From contig PMIV01000088.1 in the NCBI GenBank assembly GCA_003158355.1, forward strand, positions 1 to 22,128: DNA of 22,128 bases, written 5' to 3'. A program made the translations under genes and the position numbers. The notes under the pieces are model-generated. The model was given only the letters and a program-made list of their open reading frames with translations. It was not told the origin of the DNA and ran no database searches. Positions 8,536 through 15,026 of the stretch are shown piece by piece (position 1 is the first letter of the stretch; every line of letters begins with the position of its first letter). Source of the DNA: Anaerolineaceae bacterium. GTDB taxonomy: Bacteria > Chloroflexota > Anaerolineae > Anaerolineales > Anaerolineaceae.

Positions 8536-9468
8536 ATGACTAGATCGTCAATTTCAATAGTAATTCCTGTCTATTGCGCAGAGCAGACCATCACTCCGTT
8601 GGTCGATCAGTTATCTAAATGCCTGCCAACTTTGGCAGATGAATATGAAGTGCTGCTGGTAAATGACGGCAGCAAAGATAATTCCTGGCAGAAGATCGAA
8701 GAAATTGTAAAAACTTATCCGAAAGTCTCCGGCATCAACCTGATGCGCAATTACGGTCAGCACAATGCCCTCCTTTGCGGGATCCGTGCTGCCAAATGCG
8801 ACATTGTTGTCACAATGGACGACGATCTGCAGCATCCGCCTGAGACGATCCATATCCTCCTTGAGAAACTTGCTGAAGGATATGATGTTGTCTACGGCTC
8901 GCCTATCACAGAAAACCACGGCCTGTTTCGGGATGCTGCCTCTTTGATCACAAAGATGGTGCTGCAGAGTGTCATGAATGTGGATACTGCCCGTTATGTC
9001 AGTGCCTACAGAGCTTTTAGAACTGACTTGAGAAACGCGTTTGAGAACTATCAGGGCTCCAACGTCTCTATTGATGTCTTGCTCTCTTGGGGAACTTCCC
9101 GCTTTACCTATGTAAAAGTGGAACATCACCCACGAGCGGCCGGAGAGTCAAATTATACGCTGCGCAAACTGATCTCTCACGCCATGAATATGATCACCGG
9201 TTTCAGCACGATCCCGCTGCGTATTTCCAGTGGAATCGGTTTCTTGTTTACCTTGTTCGGCATTATCGTTCTTTTCTACACGCTGATCCATTATCTGATC
9301 GTGGGGGGTGTGGTACCCGGTTTTACTTTCACAGCTTCGTTGATCGCGATTTTTTCCGGCGCACAGTTATTCGCGCTGGGTATTATGGGTGAATATCTGG
9401 CCAGGATGCACTTCAGGTTAATGGATAAGCCTAGCTATGCCGTCAAAACAAAGGTTGAGCATGATTAA
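8536..9468 (+). CDS. GT2 polyprenyl-phosphate glycosyltransferase (GtrB/ArnC/DPM1-like)
   Basis: A 310-residue GT-A fold glycosyltransferase. Starting from the ATG at 8536, SIVIPVY is at residues 7-13, VNDGS at 42-46, and the metal-binding MDDDLQHPPE at 94-103. Two C-terminal transmembrane helices (about residues 220-285) match the GtrB/ArnC pattern of enzymes that move a sugar from a nucleotide donor to undecaprenyl phosphate on the inner face of the membrane. The start at 8536 has AAAAAAGGGA ending 5 bases upstream; an in-frame ATG at 8512 would add eight residues and has no better site. The stop overlaps the start of the acetyltransferase gene, so these are coupled. Context suggests a dTDP-amino-deoxysugar as donor. 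That is inference; UDP-glucose or GDP-mannose are equally compatible with the family. Confidence 0.9.
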   Translation: MTRSSISIVIPVYCAEQTITPLVDQLSKCLPTLADEYEVLLVNDGSKDNSWQKIEEIVKTYPKVSGINLMRNYGQHNALLCGIRAAKCDIVVTMDDDLQHPPETIHILLEKLAEGYDVVYGSPITENHGLFRDAASLITKMVLQSVMNVDTARYVSAYRAFRTDLRNAFENYQGSNVSIDVLLSWGTSRFTYVKVEHHPRAAGESNYTLRKLISHAMNMITGFSTIPLRISSGIGFLFTLFGIIVLFYTLIHYLIVGGVVPGFTFTASLIAIFSGAQLFALGIMGEYLARMHFRLMDKPSYAVKTKVEHD

Positions 9469-10207
9469 TGGCAGTTCATCCGATCCCGCCCGCTTTCTGG
9501 ATTGGGACAGCACTTTCTTTGAGAAACGTATTGCCTGGGTAAACAGCAATATACTTTCTCCTGACCGTATCGAAAGCATCAATACCTGGTCTCAGCAGAA
9601 CTCAATCGACTGTCTCTATTTTCTCGCCGCTTCGGATGATGATCAAACTGTGACCTGCGCAGAAAATGACGGTTATCACCTGGTGGATTTGCGCATCACT
9701 CTGGCCGTAAAACTTTCTGAACAAAATAAATCGAATCCGCCCGAAAGTTCTATTCGGTTTGCTGCCGAAAAAGATATCGATGACTTGCGTAGTATTGCCG
9801 GCATCAACCACACAAATTCGCGGTTCTTCACCGATCATCATTTTGACCGCGAGAAATGCCGTCAACTTTATGAAATTTGGATAGAAAAGTGCGTGCGCGC
9901 TGAAAATGGTCGGGTCTTTGTCTGGGACCATCAAGGCAAAGCGGTAGCATATGTTACTGCGGAACTGAACTCAGATCAAACCGGTTCCATCGAACTTGTT
10001 GGCGTTGCTCCGGAATTCCAGAGTAAAGGCATTGGAAAAAAACTTGTTTCAAGTGCACTGCTATTCTTTTATAACAATCTAGCAGTCTCAGCAAATACCG
10101 TAACGCAAGGCCGCAACATTCATGCCTTAAAGTTGTACCAAAAAAGCGGTTTCGCGATTCAATCTATCGAACTCTGGTATCACAAATGGTTTGAAAATTC
10201 TCATTAA
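9461..10207 (+). CDS. wecD: WecD-like dTDP-4-amino-4,6-dideoxyhexose N-acetyltransferase (GNAT)
   Basis: A 248-residue protein with the architecture of E. coli WecD (RffC), the acetyltransferase that makes dTDP-Fuc4NAc. An N-terminal domain opens with LDWDSTFF (residues 13-20), the typical WecD start. A GNAT domain covers residues 97-245, with the acetyl-CoA loop GVAPEFQSKGIG at 181-192. WecD-type features SRFFTDHHFD (120-129), LYEIWIEKCV and a YQKSGF C-terminal motif are present. The ATG at 9461 is chosen because AAAGG ends 6 bases upstream and it overlaps the GT2 stop by 8 bases; an in-frame ATG at 9437 would add eight residues. The wecE homologue follows after 11 bases. The pairing supports the assignment strongly; the acyl donor could differ (formyl or other acyl) without changing the fold. 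Confidence 0.85.
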   Translation: MINGSSSDPARFLDWDSTFFEKRIAWVNSNILSPDRIESINTWSQQNSIDCLYFLAASDDDQTVTCAENDGYHLVDLRITLAVKLSEQNKSNPPESSIRFAAEKDIDDLRSIAGINHTNSRFFTDHHFDREKCRQLYEIWIEKCVRAENGRVFVWDHQGKAVAYVTAELNSDQTGSIELVGVAPEFQSKGIGKKLVSSALLFFYNNLAVSANTVTQGRNIHALKLYQKSGFAIQSIELWYHKWFENSH

Positions 10208-10218
10208 AGGACGTAAAC

Positions 10219-11361
10219 GTGAATCAAATAAAGATTCCCTTTAATCTCCCCGCGATGGTTCCCAATGAACTCGAAAACATTCAAGATGTGATCGTTAAAG
10301 GGCACTTAGCCGGTGACGGCGAATATACAAAAAAATGTAATGCTCTGCTTGAACAAATCACTGGTGCACAAAAGGTGCTGATTACCACCAATTGTACCCA
10401 CGCCCTTGAAATGACCGCCATGCTACTGGATATTCATCCCGGTGATGAAGTGATCATTCCTTCTTTTACCTTTGTCTCAACGGTGAACGCGTTTGTATTG
10501 CGCGGCGCCAAGCCGGTCTTTGCCGATATCCGCCCCGATACACTCAATCTGGATGAGACAAAAATCGAAAAATTGATCACATCAAAAACTAAAGCAGTTG
10601 TTCCGGTTCACTATGCCGGAGTTGGCTGCGAGATGGACGCTATTCTCCCGATTGCCAAAAAACACAACCTCAAAGTGGTGGAAGATAACGCTCACGGTCT
10701 GTTTGGCAAATACAAAGGTCAGAACCTGGGTACATTTGGAGACCTGGCCACGCAGAGTTTTCACGAAACAAAGAACATTAGTTGCGGTGAAGGTGGGGCT
10801 ATACTCATCAATTCCGCGGAAATGAATGATCGCGCGGAGATCATCCGCGAAAAAGGCACCAATCGCAGTCGCTTCTTTAGAGGCCAGATCGATAAATATT
10901 CCTGGGTGGATATTGGCTCCAGCTACCTGCCTTCTGAAGTGCTGGCTGCCATCCTCTTCACCCAGCTCGAAGCCCGCGAAGCCATCCAGCAAAAACGCGG
11001 TCATATCTGGAATTCATATGCAAGCTCTCTGGTCGGTTGGGCTCAAAGACACGATGTGCGCTTTCCGATCATCCCGGATTATTGCCAACAGCCTTCCCAC
11101 ATGTTTTATTTGCTCATGCCCTCCCTTGAAATACGCACTCGTTTTATTCGTTTTATGAAATCCATGGGTGTTCTGTGTGTTTTTCATTATTTGCCGCTGC
11201 ATCTATCAGATATGGGTATCGGTTTCGGTAGTAAACCCGGCGACTGCCCGGTGACTGAAGATATCAGTGATCGGTTAGTCCGTTTGCCTTTGTTCTACAA
11301 CCTGGAACAAAAAGACCTGGATTACGTGATCGAACAGATCCTTAGTTTCAACGAATTCTGA
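10219..11361 (+). CDS. wecE: WecE-like dTDP-4-amino-4,6-dideoxygalactose transaminase
   Basis: PLP-dependent sugar aminotransferase of the DegT/DnrJ/EryC1 family, 380 residues. It closely follows E. coli WecE (RffA) from memory: PGDEVIIPSFTFVSTVNAF (residues 74-92), VPVHYAGVGCEMD (128-140), the cofactor-contacting VEDNAHG (154-160), SFHETKN with the Schiff-base Lys185, EIIREKGTNRSRFFRGQ, VFHYLPLH and a C-terminal RLPLFYNL. It would transfer an amino group from glutamate to C4 of dTDP-4-keto-6-deoxyglucose, giving dTDP-Fuc4N, the substrate for the adjacent acetyltransferase. One residue fewer than the E. coli enzyme appears after the lysine (NISCGEGG). Start is GTG at 10219 with AAAGGA overlapping the previous stop codon and a spacing of 7. 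It ends the operon and is convergent with uup. Confidence 0.93.
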   Translation: MNQIKIPFNLPAMVPNELENIQDVIVKGHLAGDGEYTKKCNALLEQITGAQKVLITTNCTHALEMTAMLLDIHPGDEVIIPSFTFVSTVNAFVLRGAKPVFADIRPDTLNLDETKIEKLITSKTKAVVPVHYAGVGCEMDAILPIAKKHNLKVVEDNAHGLFGKYKGQNLGTFGDLATQSFHETKNISCGEGGAILINSAEMNDRAEIIREKGTNRSRFFRGQIDKYSWVDIGSSYLPSEVLAAILFTQLEAREAIQQKRGHIWNSYASSLVGWAQRHDVRFPIIPDYCQQPSHMFYLLMPSLEIRTRFIRFMKSMGVLCVFHYLPLHLSDMGIGFGSKPGDCPVTEDISDRLVRLPLFYNLEQKDLDYVIEQILSFNEF

Positions 11362-11375
11362 TCCACCCCATTTAT

Positions 11376-11395
11376 AAAAAAACCGCCAGAGGTTC
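11376..11395 (-). terminator. weak terminator for uup
   Basis: On the minus strand AACC, a six-base loop and GGTT are followed by a run of T residues. The stem has only 4-5 base pairs, so this is a weak candidate. It lies in the 87-base convergent gap between wecE and uup. Confidence 0.35.
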
Positions 11396-11448
11396 AACAA
11401 TTCTAGCGATTCTCAATTTTCGATATAAACAGAATGACTGTTTCTTTT

Positions 11449-13293
11449 CTATTCAGATTTTCCACTATCTAATTCTTGCCAGCGTTGATAAGCTGCAGCT
11501 AATTCTTCTTCCAATTCATGCAAGCGGTTCGCAGTTTTGGCAATTTCAACTGCATCCCCCTGATAAAATTCCGGGGTTGCCATAGATTTACTGATCTCCA
11601 CCTGCTCAGCTTCAAGTCTCTCGATCTTCTTTGGCAGATCAAGCAATGCCTGCTTCTTTGCTTCAAGAGCTAGCTTGTCCTTGTAGCTCAGTTTGCGCTG
11701 CGGCTGTGGTTCTTCTTTGCCCGTTAATATAGAATGCTTTTGAACCCGGTTTGTTACCAGAGATGGGAGTTCAGCTTCGGCACGGCTCTGGCGCAGCCAG
11801 TCATCATACCCGCCCACATATTCTTTCGCATGACCTTTGCCGTCCAGTACAATGGTACTGGTTGCTAGATTGTTTAAGAATTCTCGGTCATGGCTGACCA
11901 GCAGTAGAGTCCCCGTATAATCTAGAAGTAGATCTTCCAGAAGTTCCAGTGTCTCGATATCCAGATCATTGGTGGGTTCATCCATGATTAGTAAATTTGC
12001 CGGATGTGCAAACAGACGGGCCAACAACAAGCGGTTACGTTCCCCTCCCGAAAGGGCGCTAATCGGAGCATGCACGCGGTCACGAGCAAACAAAAAATCT
12101 TCCAGATATCCCACCAGATTGCGGGATTTTCCGTTGATCTGGATCGTATCCCGTCCCTGCCCCACGTTATCTAGCACGGATTGCGATTCGTCCAGCTGCG
12201 TACGTAATTGATCAAAATAGGCAATTTCCAGGTTAGAGCCGAGTTCCACTGTACCTTTTTGTGGAGTCAATTCCCCCATTAATATTCGTAAAAGCGTTGT
12301 CTTTCCGGACCCATTAGGGCCAATGATTCCTACTCGGTCACCGCGTTGGATCACTGTCGAAAAATGGTCCAGGATCAGCCTGTGATCATAGGCATAATGC
12401 AAGTCTTCCGCTTCAATGACCAACCGCCCAGAACGTTTTGCTTCTTGCACCTGCATTTTAACTTTTCCGGCCTGTTCACGCCGTTCAGCCCGCAGTTCAC
12501 GCAAGCGTTTTAGTGCTCTCACCCGGCCTTCATTGCGAGTACGTCTGGCTTCGATCCCTCGCCGGATCCAGGCTTCTTCTTGAGCCAGTTTTTTATCAAA
12601 ATTAACGTTATGCTCCTGTTCAGCCGACAACATGGCCTCTTTGCGCTGGACGAACGTAGCATAATTGCAATTCCAATCAAAAAGGCGGCCGCGATCCAAT
12701 TCAACGATGCGGTGCGCGATACGTTGTAAAAACAAGCGGTCATGTGTAACAAAAAATAGCGTTCCGCCCCAACGAGCCAGAAAATCTTCCAACCAACTGA
12801 TCGAATTAATATCCAAATGGTTGGTGGGTTCATCCAACAATAAAAGATCGGGGTTCCGTACAAGTCCGCGGGCCAGCAGTACACGGCGTTTCATCCCTGC
12901 AGAGAGTGTCTCAAATTGAGCCTTGGGATTTAATTCCATCCTGTCGATCACCTGCTCCACTTGCAATTGGCGCTGCCACTGATCTTCCAATTCTTCCCCC
13001 GGTTCATCAGATTGATCGAGCAAACCGCTGGCTACAATTTCATTCACCTTTCCTGTCAATCCAAGCGGGACTTCTTGGGGTAAATAAGCTACACGCAAAT
13101 TTTGTTGTCTGGATACCGTACCGCTTTGAGGCAGTAGATCTCCGTTTATCAGTTTTAAAAGCGTGGATTTTCCCATACCATTGCGACCTAACAACCCAAC
13201 CCACTCCCCTTTTTCTATCTGCAAATTGACATCTTCCAAGAGTAAAGGACCGCCAAAACCAACGCTCACATCCTGTAAACTGATCAATGCCAT
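11449..13293 (-). CDS. uup: ABC-F family ATPase Uup
   Basis: Soluble duplicated ABC ATPase of 614 residues without membrane segments. ABC-F proteins act on the ribosome, and Uup is also linked to replication and recombination intermediates in E. coli. Domain 1 has Walker A GRNGMGKST (36-44), signature LSAGMKRR (130-137) and Walker B LLLDEPTNHL (151-160). A charged linker at about 230-290 carries the Uup-typical WIRRGIEARRTRNEGRVRAL. Domain 2 has Walker A GPNGSGKTT (325-333), signature LSGGERNR (414-421) and Walker B LLIMDEPTND (434-443). A C-terminal coiled coil at about 535-607 is characteristic of Uup and distinguishes it from EttA and the antibiotic-resistance ABC-Fs. The first signature is degenerate (SAG rather than SGG), as is common in this family. 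It has its own -10 element and is not part of the flanking glycan genes. Confidence 0.93.
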   Translation of the reverse strand: MALISLQDVSVGFGGPLLLEDVNLQIEKGEWVGLLGRNGMGKSTLLKLINGDLLPQSGTVSRQQNLRVAYLPQEVPLGLTGKVNEIVASGLLDQSDEPGEELEDQWQRQLQVEQVIDRMELNPKAQFETLSAGMKRRVLLARGLVRNPDLLLLDEPTNHLDINSISWLEDFLARWGGTLFFVTHDRLFLQRIAHRIVELDRGRLFDWNCNYATFVQRKEAMLSAEQEHNVNFDKKLAQEEAWIRRGIEARRTRNEGRVRALKRLRELRAERREQAGKVKMQVQEAKRSGRLVIEAEDLHYAYDHRLILDHFSTVIQRGDRVGIIGPNGSGKTTLLRILMGELTPQKGTVELGSNLEIAYFDQLRTQLDESQSVLDNVGQGRDTIQINGKSRNLVGYLEDFLFARDRVHAPISALSGGERNRLLLARLFAHPANLLIMDEPTNDLDIETLELLEDLLLDYTGTLLLVSHDREFLNNLATSTIVLDGKGHAKEYVGGYDDWLRQSRAEAELPSLVTNRVQKHSILTGKEEPQPQRKLSYKDKLALEAKKQALLDLPKKIERLEAEQVEISKSMATPEFYQGDAVEIAKTANRLHELEEELAAAYQRWQELDSGKSE

Positions 13294-13368
13294 AAGTGAC
13301 CTATCCTGAGATTTAATTGCACAAAAGAAGAAACCTGTTGACTTGTGTGATCCTTCTCCGAAGAAAAG

Positions 13369-13374
13369 ATTATA
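13369..13374 (-). promoter_or_regulatory. candidate -10 element for uup
   Basis: TATAAT on the minus strand lies 76 bases upstream of the uup ATG. It sits just beyond the T-tract of an upstream terminator, and no good -35 is visible at 16-18 bases. Confidence 0.4.
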
Positions 13375-13389
13375 TCCCTAGATTTCATC

Positions 13390-13423
13390 AAAAAGAAAGG
13401 GCCTTGTAAAATATGCAAGACCC
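13390..13423 (-). terminator. rho-independent terminator upstream of uup
   Basis: On the minus strand GGGTCTTG (13423-13416) pairs with CAAGGCCC (13406-13399) over 8 positions, including one G-U pair, with a 9-base loop, followed by TTTCTTTTTG. It would stop transcripts from the response-regulator gene, about 250 bases after its stop codon, before the uup promoter. Confidence 0.6.
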
Positions 13424-13549
13424 GGTTATCTTCGTTCCTTTAAAATTTGTAAACTTGCAGTTTTTTATTATCGCATGTTGAAACAGAAATTTGGGATTTT
13501 AAACAAATCAAAATTTTAACCCTTCATTTTTACATTTTAAGTTTATTTT

Positions 13550-13587
13550 CTGCAGCAATTTATCAGTTGAAAAATGCATTGCTGCAG
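13550..13587. repeat. 10-base perfect inverted repeat with 18-base loop
   Basis: CTGCAGCAAT at 13550-13559 is exactly repeated in inverse at 13578-13587 (ATTGCTGCAG). Neither strand has a T-run after the hairpin, so a simple terminator is unlikely. It could be an mRNA 3' stabiliser for the regulator transcript or a protein-binding site. Confidence 0.6.
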
Positions 13588-13676
13588 GCAAAGGCGTGGG
13601 TTATTTAATTTTGAAGGATTTAGGGGAAAATTGGAAAAGGTTTAAAAGTCCATCAATATTGTTTTCTTAAAAATGA

Positions 13677-14432
13677 TCACTTTGCTTTTTCATCACGAAT
13701 AGTATAACCAAAACCAGGAACAGTCTCGATAAAGGATGGTTCTTTCGGATCAGATTCAATACGCTCTCGTAAATTTTTAATATGCACACGAACGAGATCC
13801 GGGCTTCCAGAATCTAAAGGGTAATTCCAAACCTCATCCAATAACCGACTCGGAGAAAATATTTCACCTTTGTGGCGCATCAAATGAAAAAGTAAATCGT
13901 ATTGAATTGGTGTTAGTCTAATTTTCCCTTTCTGATGAGTTATTAATTCAAAAGTATGAGTATCCAGTCGAAATCCTTTGATTTCAATAAAATCTATTTT
14001 ATTTTCATTCATAGATTGATATGAACTATTACCATGTCCATAACTGTTTCGCACAAAATCAGTGCGGCGCAAAATTGCTCTAACCCGCAAAATGAATTCA
14101 TCCACATTAAAGGGTTTACTCAGATAATCGTCCGCACCAGCCAAAAAACCTTGAACTTTATCTTCATCCTTGGACTTTGAGGTAAGCATTAAAACTGGGG
14201 TATCTGCGATTAAAGGATCTTGTCGCATCTGACGGCATACCGTCAAACCGTCCATCCCGGGCATAACAATATCCAAAATTACCAGGTTAGGGAAATGCCG
14301 TCTGGTCAATTGCAAACCTTCAACCCCCGCATTCGCTTGAATGACGCGAAAATTTTCTCGTCTCAAACAATGTTCAATTGTTTGAGAGATTATTTCATCA
14401 TCTTCAATTACCAGAATCGTTTTTTGATCCAT
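13677..14432 (-). CDS. OmpR/PhoB-type response regulator, orphan
   Basis: A 251-residue two-component response regulator. The receiver domain (about 5-118) has the acidic pocket Glu10-Asp11-Asp12, phospho-acceptor Asp54 in LVILDIVMPGMDG, Thr84 and Lys106 in LSKPF, so phosphorylation chemistry should be intact. A linker of about 30 residues leads to a C-terminal winged-helix DNA-binding domain (about 150-247) with RLTPIQYDLLFHLMRH and the terminal ETVPGFGYTIRD wing. The ATG at 14432 is preferred because AGAGGGAAG lies directly upstream; the longer reading from 14465 would add 11 residues without a ribosome-binding site. No histidine kinase is adjacent in the window, so it is an orphan here. 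It diverges from a cytochrome c gene, which is a natural candidate target. Confidence 0.93.
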   Translation of the reverse strand: MDQKTILVIEDDEIISQTIEHCLRRENFRVIQANAGVEGLQLTRRHFPNLVILDIVMPGMDGLTVCRQMRQDPLIADTPVLMLTSKSKDEDKVQGFLAGADDYLSKPFNVDEFILRVRAILRRTDFVRNSYGHGNSSYQSMNENKIDFIEIKGFRLDTHTFELITHQKGKIRLTPIQYDLLFHLMRHKGEIFSPSRLLDEVWNYPLDSGSPDLVRVHIKNLRERIESDPKEPSFIETVPGFGYTIRDEKAK

Positions 14433-14485
14433 GCTTCCCTCTAAACAAAAAACTTGATCAGTCAATGATTAGTAATTCAATCGTA

Positions 14486-14491
14486 ATTATA
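14486..14491 (-). promoter_or_regulatory. candidate -10 element for the response regulator
   Basis: TATAAT on the minus strand lies 54 bases upstream of the ATG at 14432. No matching -35 is obvious. It is back to back with an extended -10 for the cytochrome gene. Confidence 0.4.
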
Positions 14492-14520
14492 CTCATTTCA
14501 ATCAAGTAAAACTATTCGAT

Positions 14521-14529
14521 TGTTATAAT
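14521..14529 (+). promoter_or_regulatory. candidate extended -10 promoter for the cytochrome gene
   Basis: TGTTATAAT is a full extended -10 (TGnTATAAT). Such promoters can work without a good -35, and none is seen. It lies 96 bases upstream of the cytochrome ATG, leaving a long leader that contains an interrupted palindrome. Confidence 0.45.
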
Positions 14530-14558
14530 CTCTTATTTTGCATAAATTTGGTAAGAAA

Positions 14559-14577
14559 TATCACCTAATAGGTTATA
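14559..14577. promoter_or_regulatory. interrupted palindrome in the leader of the cytochrome gene
   Basis: TATCACCT (14559-14566) and AGGTTATA (14570-14577) pair at seven of eight positions around a 3-base centre. The location between the extended -10 and the start codon suits an operator, possibly for the divergent response regulator. No known consensus was recognised. Confidence 0.35.
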
Positions 14578-14625
14578 AAAGAAGTACAATGATGGTAAAT
14601 ACCTAGTTTGATCTGAGAGGTTTAT

Positions 14626-14979
14626 ATGCGAAAAATTGGATTTGTTGCGTTTGTAACAGTAACTTGTCTGGTCCTGATTGTTGGTTGTACTTCCACAAAT
14701 TCAACAACAACTTTCACAAATTCATCAGCGACCACAGCCGTGTCATCAGCACCTGCAGCCACCACAGCATCAGGCACCAGTTCAACAACAGCCATTGATG
14801 GAAAAACACTTCTAAATACCCGCTGCATCAGTTGTCACACTTTGGCCAAGGTTGTCAACGCAAAAGGCACAGCCGACCAATGGAAACGACAAGTCGATCA
14901 AATGGTGCAAAGAGGCGCAGTTTTGTCATCGGACGAAGAAACAGTACTGGTCCAATATCTGGCCGCAAACTTCAAATAA
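14626..14979 (+). CDS. lipoprotein monohaem cytochrome c
   Basis: A 117-residue exported protein. A lipoprotein signal peptide ends in LIVGC with the lipidated Cys21. Residues 22-57 form a Thr/Ser/Ala-rich flexible tether. The C-terminal domain of about 60 residues has one covalent haem site, Cys67-Ile-Ser-Cys70-His71, and Met93 is a plausible second axial ligand. The domain is short for a cytochrome c but resembles small class I domains found as electron shuttles. It probably carries electrons at the outer face of the membrane while anchored through lipid. The ATG follows GAGAGG by 5 bases. It is transcribed alone, with an extended -10 upstream and a strong terminator downstream. Redox partner unknown. 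Confidence 0.88.
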   Translation: MRKIGFVAFVTVTCLVLIVGCTSTNSTTTFTNSSATTAVSSAPAATTASGTSSTTAIDGKTLLNTRCISCHTLAKVVNAKGTADQWKRQVDQMVQRGAVLSSDEETVLVQYLAANFK

Positions 14980-14987
14980 AGTCAGTC

Positions 14988-15026
14988 AAGGATCGTACTC
15001 TCGGGTACGATCCTTATTTTTTATTT
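14988..15026 (+). terminator. strong rho-independent terminator after the cytochrome gene
   Basis: An 11-base-pair perfect stem (AAGGATCGTAC at 14988-14998 with GTACGATCCTT at 15005-15015), a 6-base loop and then ATTTTTTATTT. The convergent SDR gene ends inside the T-tract (stop codon 15021-15023), so the hairpin probably also slows minus-strand transcripts. Confidence 0.9.

Larger units (their letters stand above)
13294..13676. other. 383-base intergenic region between the response regulator and uup
   Basis: No open reading frame or RNA gene is recognisable here. Both flanking genes are on the minus strand. The stretch holds, in transcription order, a 10-base inverted repeat, AT-rich sequence, a terminator-like hairpin and a -10 hexamer for uup. 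The AT-rich section 13440-13550 has no further structure I could support. Confidence 0.7.

Noticed and set aside
8611..9129. 172-residue minus-strand open reading frame
   Set aside because: It lies entirely within the GT2 gene, which has clear family motifs; the antisense translation shows no recognisable domain.
10582..11004. 140-residue minus-strand open reading frame
   Set aside because: Antisense to the strongly conserved WecE coding sequence, without its own ribosome-binding site or motifs.
12519..12884. 121-residue minus-strand frame inside uup
   Set aside because: Same-strand alternative frame across the conserved ABC domain 1; the Uup frame explains the sequence.
13449..13468. Small plus-strand hairpin with T-run (AAACT-TGC-AGTTTTTT)
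   Set aside because: Only five AT-rich pairs, and no plus-strand gene precedes it.
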